DNA from: Agreia sp. Leaf210
Lineage (GTDB): Bacteria; Actinomycetota; Actinomycetes; Actinomycetales; Microbacteriaceae
NCBI RefSeq assembly: GCF_001421485.1
Contig: NZ_LMKK01000003.1
Location: 124,001-188,000 of the forward strand
Reading direction: 5' to 3'
DNA length: 64,000 bases
Under the pieces are notes generated by a model. The model saw only the letters and a program-made list of their open reading frames with translations, made no database searches and was not told the DNA's origin. A program made the position numbers and the translations under genes. Shown here one piece after another: positions 37,212 through 45,448 of the stretch (positions within the stretch are counted from its first letter, which is position 1; every line of letters starts with the position of its first letter).

Positions 37212-38387
37212 TCAGCGAGGGGAGACGCCGAGCCGGCGACCGGCCAGCTGACGTCCCCGGGTCGCGATCCGGTCTGCGACGGAGAGGATCGCGACGCTTG
37301 CCGGATCAGAGGGGTCTGCAAGCACCAGGGGATCACCCGTGTCGCCTCCCTGGCGCAGCCGAAGGCTCAGGGGAACCGATGCGAGCAAGGGAACAGGATC
37401 GTCCTGTCCCGCCGACAGCCGTCTGGCGACCTCCTCGCCACCACCCGATCCGAACAGGTCGAGAATCGAGCCGTCAGGCTGAGTGAGTGGACCCATGTTC
37501 TCGATGACTCCGAAGATGCGCTGACCGGTCTGTCGCGCGACGATGCCACTGCGCTCGGCGACATCGGCCGCCGCGGGCTGAGGAGTCGTCACGACGATGA
37601 CCTCGGCGTTCGGGAGCAGCTGCCCTATCGAGATGGCGATGTCGCCCGTTCCGGGCGGAAGGTCGAGAAGGAGTACATCGAGGTCGCCGAAGAAAACATC
37701 CGTGAGGAACTGCTGAATCGTGCGGTGCAGCATCGGGCCGCGCCACGCCACCGCGCCGCCGGACGAGCCCGATCCGGGCGCCGAGTCGATGAACATGCCG
37801 ATCGAGATGACCTTCACGTCTCGACCCACCGGGGGCAGGATCATGTCGCCGACGCGGGTCGGCTTCACCGCGAGCCCGTCATCGTCGACGAGACCGAGGA
37901 TCGCGGGTATGGAGAACCCGTAGACGTCGGCGTCGACGATGCCGACCCGCAGCCCGCGGGCGGCGAGGGCCACGGCGAGATTCGCCGTCAGGGTCGATTT
38001 GCCCACCCCGCCCTTGCCGCTGGTGACCGCGTAGACGCGGGTCAGCGATTCGGGTCCGAACTGCACCGAACGATGGGCTCCCGAGCCTCGGAGTTTGTCG
38101 ACGAGCGCTCTGCGCTCGTCGGAACTCATGATGGAGACGTCGACGTCGACCGTCGTCACGCCCGGAACGGAGGACGCCGCCGCCCGAACGTCTCGTTCGA
38201 TGGTGTCTGCTGCCGGGCATCCGACGATGGTGAGCTTGAGATCGACGGACGCGCGACCCGCCTCGTCGACGTCGACGCCGCCGACCATATCGAGGTCGGT
38301 GATCGGCTTGCGGATCTCCGGGTCGATGACGCGCGCCAAAGCTTGCCGGACGGCCTCACCGAGCTGTGCGTCGGGCGCCTCAGACAC
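37212..38387 (-). CDS. mrp: Mrp/ApbC-type iron-sulfur carrier ATPase
   Basis: A 391-residue protein with an N-terminal MIP18/DUF59 domain (RVIDPEIRKPITDLDMV) and a P-loop ATPase domain with the deviant Walker A GKGGVGKST. Family members bind and transfer Fe-S clusters to apoproteins. However, the usual C-terminal CxxC cluster ligand is not evident: the region normally holding it reads GVIENMGPLTQPDGS, without cysteines. The GTG at 38387 overlaps the DUF1003 stop by 8 nt. GTG 38402 and ATG 38420 are alternatives. Confidence 0.9.
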   Translation of the reverse strand: MSEAPDAQLGEAVRQALARVIDPEIRKPITDLDMVGGVDVDEAGRASVDLKLTIVGCPAADTIERDVRAAASSVPGVTTVDVDVSIMSSDERRALVDKLRGSGAHRSVQFGPESLTRVYAVTSGKGGVGKSTLTANLAVALAARGLRVGIVDADVYGFSIPAILGLVDDDGLAVKPTRVGDMILPPVGRDVKVISIGMFIDSAPGSGSSGGAVAWRGPMLHRTIQQFLTDVFFGDLDVLLLDLPPGTGDIAISIGQLLPNAEVIVVTTPQPAAADVAERSGIVARQTGQRIFGVIENMGPLTQPDGSILDLFGSGGGEEVARRLSAGQDDPVPLLASVPLSLRLRQGGDTGDPLVLADPSDPASVAILSVADRIATRGRQLAGRRLGVSPR

Positions 38388-38922
38388 TCGGTGATCCGGC
38401 TGCACGGCGACCCTCGGCATCCGGCTCGGCGTCGCGATCGAGTTCGTCGAGGAACGCACGCAACTCCGTGCGGATGAAGTCCTTGCTGGCCAGGTCTTTC
38501 ATGGCGAGTCTGAGGGCGACGACCTCGCGGGCCAGGTATTCGGTATCGGCCAGATTGCGCTCGGCACGCTGCCTGTCCTGCTCGATCTGCACCCGGTCGC
38601 GGTCGTCCTGTCGGTTCTGCGCCAGCAGGATCAGAGGCGCGGCGTACGAGGCCTGCAGCGACAGGATGAGCGTGAGCGCCGTGAATCCTATCGCCGCGTC
38701 GTCGAACCGCAGGCCCTCGGGCGCCGTGGTGTTGTAGAACATCCATGCCACCACGAACACCGTGAGGATGACGAGGAACCAGGGCGTTCCCATGCCGCGG
38801 GCGATGGCCTCTGTTCCTCGGCCGAATCTGTCGCGGCTCTGCCGGTTGCGCCGGGGTATGACATTGCTGCGGAGGCCCTTGGGCGCGTCGAGGCGAACGT
38901 CTGAGCGGTTATTGCGTGCCAT
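38380..38922 (-). CDS. DUF1003 membrane protein
   Basis: A 180-residue protein with two adjacent transmembrane helices (FLVILTVFVVAWMFYN and FTALTLILSLQASYAAPLILL) and the DUF1003 landmark NRQDDRDR. A coiled-coil-like Gln/Glu/Arg-rich region follows. The function is unknown. It overlaps the upstream MgtE-N/CBS gene by 14 nt and the mrp start by 8 nt, so all three are one operon. Confidence 0.88.
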   Translation of the reverse strand: MARNNRSDVRLDAPKGLRSNVIPRRNRQSRDRFGRGTEAIARGMGTPWFLVILTVFVVAWMFYNTTAPEGLRFDDAAIGFTALTLILSLQASYAAPLILLAQNRQDDRDRVQIEQDRQRAERNLADTEYLAREVVALRLAMKDLASKDFIRTELRAFLDELDRDAEPDAEGRRAAGSPSV

Positions 38923-40252
38923 TGCCGGCCCTCCTTCGTGCGCCTATGCGTACTGGTCTCTTCGTGGGAACGGGGACTGTTCGTTCGGGGAAACGCGTCG
39001 GGGTGCGTTTCTCGTCGTCGCCGTCGTGACTTCGCCAGTCATCGGGCAGTAGATAGTCGAGGACATCGTCAATGGTCACCACCCCGACGAGTCGGTGGTT
39101 GTCGTCGACGACCGGAACGGACACGAGGTTGTAGCTCGCGAGGATGCGGGATACCTCGGCCGCGGACGTATCGGCCGTGACCGGGTCGAGGCTCGAGTCG
39201 AGCAGTGTGCCGAGGCGCTCGTGCGGGGGATAGCGGAGCATGCGCTGGAAGTGCACCATGCCGAGAAACCGTCCCGTAGGCGGCTCGTACGGGGGCAGGG
39301 TGACGCAGATCGCGGCGCCCAGCGCGGGGGCCATCTCCTGACGTCGGATGAGTGCGAGGCCCTCGGCGACCGTCGCATCGGCAGACACGATGATCGGCTC
39401 CGTGGTCATGAGACCACCTGCCGTGTCGGGTTCGTACGACAGCAGCATGCGCACGTCGTCGGCTTCCTCGGGCTGCATCAGGCTCAGCAGAGCCTCGCCG
39501 CGTTCACCGGACAGCTGCGCGATCAGGTCGGCCGCATCGTCCGGCTGCATCTGATCGAGCACGTCTGCGGCGCGGTCGTCGCCGAGCTGTCCGAGGATCT
39601 CGACCTGTTCGCTCTCGGGCATCTCTTCGAGAACGTCGGCGAGGCGGGCATCCGGCAGTTCTTCGGCCACCTCGAGCATGCGCGCCTGAGGAAGATCCAT
39701 GAGCGTCGACGCGAGGTCGGCGGGCTTGAGATCGGAGTACGTCGCGATGAGCTGCTCCGCGGATTGGGCCTCGCCGCCCTTGGTCTGCTCGACGACCTCC
39801 CGCCAGAGCACGAACGAGGTCGCTCCCTTGGCGAACGGTGAACCGCCCGCCTTCGGCCGGCGCACGAAGAGCTGAGCGACCTGCCATTCGCCGGGGCCGA
39901 CCTCTTCGATCGCGACATCTTCGACCGTGGCCTCGCCGCTGCCGTCGTTGAAGTCGAACTTGCGGCCGAGCATCTCGGCGATCACGCGCACCTCGCCGCC
40001 GCGCTGCGCGAAGCGGCGCACGTTGATGAGGCCGGTCGTGATGATCTGACCGCTGCCGATCGAGGTCACACGCCCGATCGACAGGAAGACGCGGCGTTTG
40101 CCCGGAATCTCCACGATCAGTCCGACGACCCGCGGCGACTCGGTTCTGCGGTACACCACGAGCACGTCGCGGACCTTGCCGAGTCGATCGCCGGCGGGGT
40201 CGAAGACGGTACACCCGGCCAGACGGGCGACGAAGACTCTGGTGGCACTCAC
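38909..40252 (-). CDS. soluble MgtE-N/CBS protein with PRC-barrel, no channel domain
   Basis: The 447-residue protein starts with a PRC-barrel-like segment (LAGCTVFDPAGDRLGKV). An MgtE N-terminal superhelix follows at about residues 150-270, with repeats such as DARLADVLEEMPESEQVEIL. A CBS pair lies at about 275-410 and contains NLVSVPVVDDNHRLVGVVTIDDVLDYLL. The five-helix Mg2+ channel domain of true MgtE transporters is absent and no membrane helix is seen. It may sense Mg2+ or nucleotides for another protein. Co-transcription with the DUF1003 membrane gene suggests a partner. GTG start. Confidence 0.88.
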   Translation of the reverse strand: MSATRVFVARLAGCTVFDPAGDRLGKVRDVLVVYRRTESPRVVGLIVEIPGKRRVFLSIGRVTSIGSGQIITTGLINVRRFAQRGGEVRVIAEMLGRKFDFNDGSGEATVEDVAIEEVGPGEWQVAQLFVRRPKAGGSPFAKGATSFVLWREVVEQTKGGEAQSAEQLIATYSDLKPADLASTLMDLPQARMLEVAEELPDARLADVLEEMPESEQVEILGQLGDDRAADVLDQMQPDDAADLIAQLSGERGEALLSLMQPEEADDVRMLLSYEPDTAGGLMTTEPIIVSADATVAEGLALIRRQEMAPALGAAICVTLPPYEPPTGRFLGMVHFQRMLRYPPHERLGTLLDSSLDPVTADTSAAEVSRILASYNLVSVPVVDDNHRLVGVVTIDDVLDYLLPDDWRSHDGDDEKRTPTRFPERTVPVPTKRPVRIGARRRAGNGTQ

Positions 40253-40258
40253 ACGTCT

Positions 40259-40264
40259 AACTTA
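40259..40264 (-). promoter_or_regulatory. -10 hexamer TAAGTT for the MgtE-N/CBS operon
   Basis: TAAGTT on the minus strand ends 6 nt before the GTG at 40252. The same 11-base context (TAAGTTAGACG) recurs upstream of 42328. Confidence 0.45.
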
Positions 40265-40299
40265 GACCTTCCACATGAGGGTCATGGGAGGATGGTCCT

Positions 40300-40794
40300 G
40301 TGAGTAACCAGATGCCATTCGGCGGCCGTACGCCCAGCAATTCCGCGACGATGCCCAGGGGTGAGGTCGTTGCGACCTACGAGTCGTACGTCGAGGCGCA
40401 GAGCGCGGTCGACCGGCTCGCGCACGCCGATTTTCCGGTTGCCGAGGTCTCTATCGTGGGTAGCGACCTCAAGACGGTCGAGCGCGTGCTGGGCAAGCAG
40501 AGCTACGCCAGGGCTGCTGTCTCCGGGGCCCTGAGCGGACTGTGGCTCGGCCTGTTCTTCGGCTTCTTCCTCGTGATCCTGTCGCCGACGGCGACATCGC
40601 TCCCGTTCATCGCCGCGGCCAGCCTCATCGGCGCGGGCTTCGGAATGATCTTCCGCATCGTCACCTACTCGATCTCACGGAGACGACGGGACTTCACCTC
40701 GACCATGCAGGTGATCGCCACGAGCTACTCCCTCCTCGTCAGCCCGGATGTGGCCAACAAGGCGAAGAACGTGCTCGAGGCGCCCGCCGCCTGA
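40300..40794 (+). CDS. general stress protein 17M-like membrane protein
   Basis: A 164-residue protein whose N-terminal half matches the general-stress-protein 17M-like domain: ATYESYVEAQSAVDRLAHADFP, then EVSIVGSDLKTVERV. Two membrane helices follow. Proteins of this class are induced by general stress in firmicutes; here induction is not shown. The GTG follows GGGAGG by 8 nt. Confidence 0.8.
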   Translation: MSNQMPFGGRTPSNSATMPRGEVVATYESYVEAQSAVDRLAHADFPVAEVSIVGSDLKTVERVLGKQSYARAAVSGALSGLWLGLFFGFFLVILSPTATSLPFIAAASLIGAGFGMIFRIVTYSISRRRRDFTSTMQVIATSYSLLVSPDVANKAKNVLEAPAA

Positions 40795-40798
40795 TCGA

Positions 40799-40814
40799 CG
40801 AGCGCCCTCGCTCG
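40799..40814. terminator. short hairpin between converging genes
   Basis: CGAGCG pairs with CGCTCG around CCCT in the 23-nt gap between the stress-protein gene and the aminopeptidase gene. The stem is short and the call is tentative. Confidence 0.35.
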
Positions 40815-40817
40815 AAA

Positions 40818-42281
40818 CTAGCTCAGGCGAGCGATCCAGGCCTCGACGTCGTCTGCCGTACGCGGGATGTCGGCAGAGAGGTTCTCTGCGCCGTCGGCCG
40901 TGACGAGGATGTCGTCCTCGATGCGGACGCCGATACCCCGGAACGACTCGGGAACCGTCAGGTCATCCGGCTGGAAGTAGAGCCCCGGCTCGATCGTGAA
41001 GACCATTCCTTCCTCCACGATGCCGTCGATGTACATCTCCCGCCGTGCCTGGGCGCAGTCGTGCACGTCGATGCCGAGGTGATGGCTCGTGCCGTGCACC
41101 ATGTACCGGCGGTGCTGCTGGTTGTCGGCCTCGAGAGCCTCGTCGGCCGAGACGGGCAGCAGACCCCACTCCGCGGTACGCCGAGCGATCACGGCCATCG
41201 CGGTGGCGTGGATCTCGCGGAACCGGATGCCAGGACGCACGATGGCGAAGGCCGCATCGGCCGCCTCGCGCACGGCTTCGTAGATGTCTCTCTGCACGGG
41301 GGAGAAGGTGCCGGAGATCGGTAGGGTGCGCGTGATGTCGGCGGTGTAGAGAGTGTCGACCTCGACCCCCGCATCGAGCAGCATCAGATCGCCAGGCACG
41401 ACGGGCCCGTCATTGGTGGTCCAGTGCAGGATGCACGCGTGGGGTCCGGACGCGGCGATGGTGTCATAACCGACCGCATTGCCGTCGACCCGGGCGCGTG
41501 TGTTGAAGACGCCCTCGACCAGGCGTTCGCCGCGCTGGTGCGCAGAGATCTTCGGCAGGTCACGAATCACGTCGTCGAAGCCGCGCGCGGTGGCGGCCAC
41601 GGCCAATCGCATCTGTTCGATCTCGAAGGAGTCCTTCACGAGGCGTAGCTCGGAGAGATCGCGGGCGAAGGCAGCGTCGAGCTCGTCGTCTGAGCCCGTC
41701 AGCAGATCGCCGGCCGCCTCGCGTACGATCCGGGTCGACGCATCCGCCGCCTGTCGAACGGCATCGAAGTCGGCGATGCCGCGGGTGGCGATCCCCAGGT
41801 CGCCGGCGACCTGGGCGAGTGACGGTCGGGCACCGATCCAGAACTCGCCGATCTCCGAGTTCGCGTAGAACTCGTCGGAGTCGCGCCCCGCCCGCTCACG
41901 GAAGTAGAGCGTCGCGTCGTGTCCACCGCCGGCCCGCGGGGCGAGCACCAGCACGGCTCCGGGCTCGCTGTCGGAGCCCCAGCCCGTGAGCCACGAGAAC
42001 GCGGAGTGGGCGCGGAAGGGATAGTCGGTGTCGTTGGAGCGCTGCTTGCGATCACCGGCGGGAATGACCAGGGTCTCGTCGGGGTGCAGAGCCGAGATTG
42101 CGTCGCGGCGCGCCGCGGCGAAGGATGCCTCGGGCCGGGCCGGCGGGACGATGTCGGTTCGATCCGCCCACCCGCTGGCGATGAAATCGCGGAACGTCGT
42201 CGAGCCCGGGGTGGTGCTTCTGTTCGACGCTTCGGCTTGCGTCGGAGCGTCGGAGTTGTCTGTCTTCTGTGCGTCGGCCAT
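40818..42281 (-). CDS. pepP: Xaa-Pro aminopeptidase (aminopeptidase P, M24)
   Basis: The 487-residue peptidase removes N-terminal residues before proline. The pita-bread domain has the five metal ligands in order: LLDAGVEVDTLYTADITRT (two Asp), GTSHHLGIDVHD (His), FTIEPGLYF (Glu) and GVRIEDDILV (Glu). The N-terminal non-catalytic domain precedes it. The ATG at 42281 is preferred; the ORF remains open for 16 more codons that look non-coding. The gene is monocistronic, divergent from the exported-domain cluster. Confidence 0.93.
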   Translation of the reverse strand: MADAQKTDNSDAPTQAEASNRSTTPGSTTFRDFIASGWADRTDIVPPARPEASFAAARRDAISALHPDETLVIPAGDRKQRSNDTDYPFRAHSAFSWLTGWGSDSEPGAVLVLAPRAGGGHDATLYFRERAGRDSDEFYANSEIGEFWIGARPSLAQVAGDLGIATRGIADFDAVRQAADASTRIVREAAGDLLTGSDDELDAAFARDLSELRLVKDSFEIEQMRLAVAATARGFDDVIRDLPKISAHQRGERLVEGVFNTRARVDGNAVGYDTIAASGPHACILHWTTNDGPVVPGDLMLLDAGVEVDTLYTADITRTLPISGTFSPVQRDIYEAVREAADAAFAIVRPGIRFREIHATAMAVIARRTAEWGLLPVSADEALEADNQQHRRYMVHGTSHHLGIDVHDCAQARREMYIDGIVEEGMVFTIEPGLYFQPDDLTVPESFRGIGVRIEDDILVTADGAENLSADIPRTADDVEAWIARLS

Positions 42282-42315
42282 GCATCTATTCTGAGCCATC
42301 GATTCGGGTGCCGAG

Positions 42316-42321
42316 TAAGTT
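42316..42321 (+). promoter_or_regulatory. -10 hexamer TAAGTT for the three-gene exported cluster
   Basis: TAAGTT ends 6 nt before the ATG at 42328. It should drive all three overlapping genes. Confidence 0.45.
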
Positions 42322-42327
42322 AGACGC

Positions 42328-42960
42328 ATGCCAGCCGTCCGTGACCGTTCGACGTCGCGTCTGGTCTCGCTGGTCGAGCGCGCCTCTCCCGCTCTCTACG
42401 TCGTCTCGGCGATCGTCGTCGTGCTCGGAACGGTCGCTGGATTCGGAGGGTTGAACACGGTGGCGAAGCCGCCGGTTGCGCAGGCGGCGAGCGGCGAGGT
42501 CATCGAGGGCAAGCAGCTCGATGTGACGATCACGGACGCGTTTCTCGCCGATGGGTTCGATCCGTACTTCGAGCCCGACGAGGGCAATCGGTTCCTCGCG
42601 GTACGAGCGCTGATCACCAACGTGTCGACGACGCCGATGGACAAGTCGAAGGACAACGTCCTGGTCGACGGTCTCACGGGTTCCAACGGCGACCCGCAAG
42701 CCGATGAGGTCATCCGTATCGGCGAGTCTTCGAGCAATGCCATGCTGCAGCCCGGGGTCTCGCAAGAGGTCGTTCTGCTGTGGCAGATCCCCGCCACCGA
42801 CGAACGAGCCGGATCGACGATCACCGTGCACGTGCTCGACAAGACCTTCCGAAAAGGGTTCCTCTTCGACGACACGTGGGACAACCCCGTCGTCACGGCT
42901 GACGTCTCCCTCGTCGTGGGCGACCGAGGCTTCGACTTCGCGAAGGACGACGCCCGATGA
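42328..42960 (+). CDS. membrane-anchored exported domain protein, cluster gene 1
   Basis: A 210-residue protein with a basic N-terminus, one membrane helix (residues 20-40) and an extracytoplasmic beta-rich domain. The segment DVTITDAFLADGF, then FLAVRALITNVSTTPMD, resembles telokin-like/DUF4352 Ig domains, which are often extracellular. No enzymatic motif is seen. The next gene starts within its stop (ATGA, 4-nt overlap). Together with the two following genes it makes a tightly coupled operon of similar architecture; function unknown. Confidence 0.68.
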   Translation: MPAVRDRSTSRLVSLVERASPALYVVSAIVVVLGTVAGFGGLNTVAKPPVAQAASGEVIEGKQLDVTITDAFLADGFDPYFEPDEGNRFLAVRALITNVSTTPMDKSKDNVLVDGLTGSNGDPQADEVIRIGESSSNAMLQPGVSQEVVLLWQIPATDERAGSTITVHVLDKTFRKGFLFDDTWDNPVVTADVSLVVGDRGFDFAKDDAR

Positions 42961-43556
42961 CGGCCCGCGTGCGAGTGACCCGACGTGGCGCGGTGTCGGC
43001 GCTGACGGTCGTCGTCGCGCTGACGGCCACGGTAGTGGTCTACGGGATCACGCCGCACGGCGACGACATCAATGCGCCTTTCAACGTGCGCGGCGACATC
43101 GGCGATGTCCTGACCGGCCGCACGCTCACGGGGTCGGTGACCGCCGTGCGCCTGGCATCGTCGATCGACGCCACGGCCGCCGACAGTGAGTGGACAGGCG
43201 AGACGACGGGAACCTGGGTCGTGGTCGACGCAGATATCGCGGCCAGGTTCGAACCCTCGTCGCTGTACCGACCGACCCTCACGATCGGCGACACGACCTA
43301 CTACGCGACCGAACGTCTGCCTCTGGTGACGCTCGACGACGGCAGCGTCAGACCCGGCATCGCCTCGGCCGGGGTCATTCTGTTCGAAGTCTCCGACGAG
43401 GCACTGAGATCACCAGAGGCTGCCAGGGCCGAGATCGGCATCAATGCATCGTTTCAAGCGGTTCTCGACTCCCGCCTCGTCACGCAGGTCGATCTGACGT
43501 CGCTTCCCGTCGAAGCAGACGTCGCGGTGTCGCGGCCCCAAGAGAGGGTCCTGTGA
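42957..43556 (+). CDS. membrane-anchored exported domain protein, cluster gene 2
   Basis: A 199-residue protein with the same layout: basic N-terminus, one helix (about residues 12-30), then an exported beta-rich domain. GTWVVVDADIAARFEPSSLY and LTIGDTTYYATERLP mark the strands of a DUF4352-like sandwich. It overlaps gene 1 and gene 3 by 4 and 4 nt. Its similarity to gene 1 looks structural, not high in sequence, so an old duplication is possible. Confidence 0.68.
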   Translation: MTARVRVTRRGAVSALTVVVALTATVVVYGITPHGDDINAPFNVRGDIGDVLTGRTLTGSVTAVRLASSIDATAADSEWTGETTGTWVVVDADIAARFEPSSLYRPTLTIGDTTYYATERLPLVTLDDGSVRPGIASAGVILFEVSDEALRSPEAARAEIGINASFQAVLDSRLVTQVDLTSLPVEADVAVSRPQERVL

Positions 43557-44296
43557 GCGCGGAGCAGCCCGGCGAGCCGGCCCAGGCATCCGAGCCGGCG
43601 TGGTGGAGACGAAATCGTTGGCCGGTGCTGGCCCTCGCCGTGCTGCTGCCGGGAACACTGATCCTCACCACGTCGAGCGAGTGGTTCGACTACCAGAACG
43701 ACCTCTATTCCCGCCCGATCGAGGTGGCCGGCGGTGACAGCGTCGTCTACGGCGGCGTCGAGTTCAGGGTCGACGACACGGTGCTCGTGCGCGGCGGAAC
43801 AGAGGGTGGCGACGAGCTCGAACTCGAGCCCGATCTGGATCTGATCGTGGCGATTCTCGAGGTCACGCCGGGCGACGGACCCGTCGACTCGTGCAATCTC
43901 ACCATCTCGGCGACGAGCCCGGAGCATCCGGAGAGACGCACCTGGAACGCCAACGTCGACCTGCCCCGCAAGTTCCCCTCGACCGGCGATGCGCAGACGA
44001 CGTGCGCCGACTCTGAGGGCGCGCCCTACAGGCTCATCGTCGCCGCTACTCTTCCGGGCGGCGCCGCGAAGACGGGTTCGTGGGTGCAGATCGAGAAGCC
44101 CGGACTGTCACCGAACTACCTCGAGCTGGAACTCTCGCCGTCGGAGGTCTCGAGCGCATCGACGTCGGAAGACATGTCGTCGAGCGCCACATCGGCGGCG
44201 CGGCGAGACGACCTCAGGCAGAAGTCGAACGCGACCGCGAGCAGGCTGATGCGCACGGGCTCGACGAGGAGATCGATGAAGAAGCCGATCGGCTGA
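43553..44296 (+). CDS. membrane-anchored exported domain protein, cluster gene 3
   Basis: The 247-residue third member has a 25-residue cytosolic start, one helix (WPVLALAVLLPGTLIL) and a beta-rich exported domain. Two cysteines (in DSCNLTIS and QTTCADSE) could form a disulfide outside the cell. The last 60 residues are Ser/Thr-rich then basic (RLMRTGSTRRSMKKP), unlike the domain. That part lies antisense to the 3' end of the opposite membrane protein gene (181-bp overlap). The frame has no earlier stop. Either the tail is real or a base change has extended the gene. Confidence 0.62.
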   Translation: MSAEQPGEPAQASEPAWWRRNRWPVLALAVLLPGTLILTTSSEWFDYQNDLYSRPIEVAGGDSVVYGGVEFRVDDTVLVRGGTEGGDELELEPDLDLIVAILEVTPGDGPVDSCNLTISATSPEHPERRTWNANVDLPRKFPSTGDAQTTCADSEGAPYRLIVAATLPGGAAKTGSWVQIEKPGLSPNYLELELSPSEVSSASTSEDMSSSATSAARRDDLRQKSNATASRLMRTGSTRRSMKKPIG

Positions 44297-45396
44297 TCGG
44301 TCGCCATCCACCACGCGTAGGGATGTGGGCCGATCGCCGCGTAGATTCCCGCGAGCACCCAGTCGCCGATGCTCACCCAGAGGGCGTAGGCGAAGACGTA
44401 GACGGCCAGAAAGACGATGCCGCCTCTCAGAATCACCCTGGCGCTCAGAAGCAGGGGCTTCGCTATCTCGATGGCGTCGTCGAACAAGGGTCGCGCACGG
44501 CGAGCCAGGCCGACTGGGGCGGAGTTCAGGGTGGCCCCGAGGAGCGGTCCTCGGGGGCGGTCGCGCCGGCGCAACTCGAGCCGCGAGGTCGTCAGCGAAC
44601 GCACATAGACGACGCCGGCGACGAGAAGCCAGGCCAGGGCGAGAAAGACGATCTCACTGCTCGAGTTCCAGACCCAGGATGCGCCATCCCACGCGAGCCT
44701 CAGAGTCAGAGAATTCTCGACGAGTGTCTGACGCAGGTCGTCGAGAGACCGGATGAACTGGCGGCTGTCGATCCAGTCGGGTACGACGCTGAAGAGACTC
44801 GACAACACGTTGACCGCGATGAACACCCACACCGCTTCGAGGTAGACCGTGATGATCGAGGTCCACGCCGGCAACCGTGATCGCAGGCGTTTGAGGGCGA
44901 AGCGACCGACGAAGGCGATGATGGCCACCGCGACCGACCCAGGAGTGGCGGTGACGGCCAGCACGGTCGTGCCGGAGTCGGCGTAGGTGAAGAAGTTGTC
45001 GGACTCGATGGCGAGACCTGCGTACTGCAGGAGGTCTTGGCGCATGAGATCCATCGCCGAATACAACGCGAAGAAGACGAGCACGCTCGAGAGCAGAATG
45101 TCGCGGAAACCGAGGGCTGTCTCCTCGGCGGAGTCGTCGGTGACGTTGCCTTGCGCGAGCCGAGTGAAGGCGGGCATGGAGTCCCGGAGCACCAGAAACA
45201 TGCCGATGTACGACACCAGCCTGGCCAGCACGGCGATCGGCAGAACGATCAGGCCCAGCGTCGCGTCGATCGCCCCGAGCTCGGCGGCGATACGGATGAC
45301 GATCCAGCGCACGATCCAGCCGCCGAGAAACCAGACCAGCAGCATGGGCCACGTGCGGCCCGCGAGCCGGAGCACCTCGCGGATCGTCGACCTCAT
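44116..45396 (-). CDS. large multi-pass membrane protein, unknown family
   Basis: A 426-residue membrane protein with about eight hydrophobic segments. It has a basic N-terminus (MRSTIREVLRLAGRTW), a DDSAEETALGFRDILLSSV loop and an acidic, Ser-rich C-terminus. No transporter or enzyme motif is recognised. Its ATG lies 6 nt after TACGAT on the minus strand, while the opposite gene at 45449 uses an identical hexamer. The 3' 181 bp overlap the exported-protein cluster antisense. Genome position suggests a link to that cluster, not shown. Confidence 0.68.
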   Translation of the reverse strand: MRSTIREVLRLAGRTWPMLLVWFLGGWIVRWIVIRIAAELGAIDATLGLIVLPIAVLARLVSYIGMFLVLRDSMPAFTRLAQGNVTDDSAEETALGFRDILLSSVLVFFALYSAMDLMRQDLLQYAGLAIESDNFFTYADSGTTVLAVTATPGSVAVAIIAFVGRFALKRLRSRLPAWTSIITVYLEAVWVFIAVNVLSSLFSVVPDWIDSRQFIRSLDDLRQTLVENSLTLRLAWDGASWVWNSSSEIVFLALAWLLVAGVVYVRSLTTSRLELRRRDRPRGPLLGATLNSAPVGLARRARPLFDDAIEIAKPLLLSARVILRGGIVFLAVYVFAYALWVSIGDWVLAGIYAAIGPHPYAWWMATDQPIGFFIDLLVEPVRISLLAVAFDFCLRSSRRAADVALDDMSSDVDALETSDGESSSSR

Positions 45397-45402
45397 GCGC
45401 TC

Positions 45403-45408
45403 ATCGTA
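45403..45408 (-). promoter_or_regulatory. -10 hexamer TACGAT for the large membrane protein
   Basis: TACGAT on the minus strand ends 6 nt before the ATG at 45396. Confidence 0.45.
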
Positions 45409-45436
45409 GCGGCGAGCCCGTGCGTGCTCGAACTCG

Positions 45437-45442
45437 TACGAT
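45437..45442 (+). promoter_or_regulatory. -10 hexamer TACGAT for the PHP gene
   Basis: TACGAT ends 6 nt before the ATG at 45449. With the minus-strand copy at 45403-45408 it forms a symmetrical divergent promoter pair. Confidence 0.45.
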
Positions 45443-45448
45443 GGGCAG

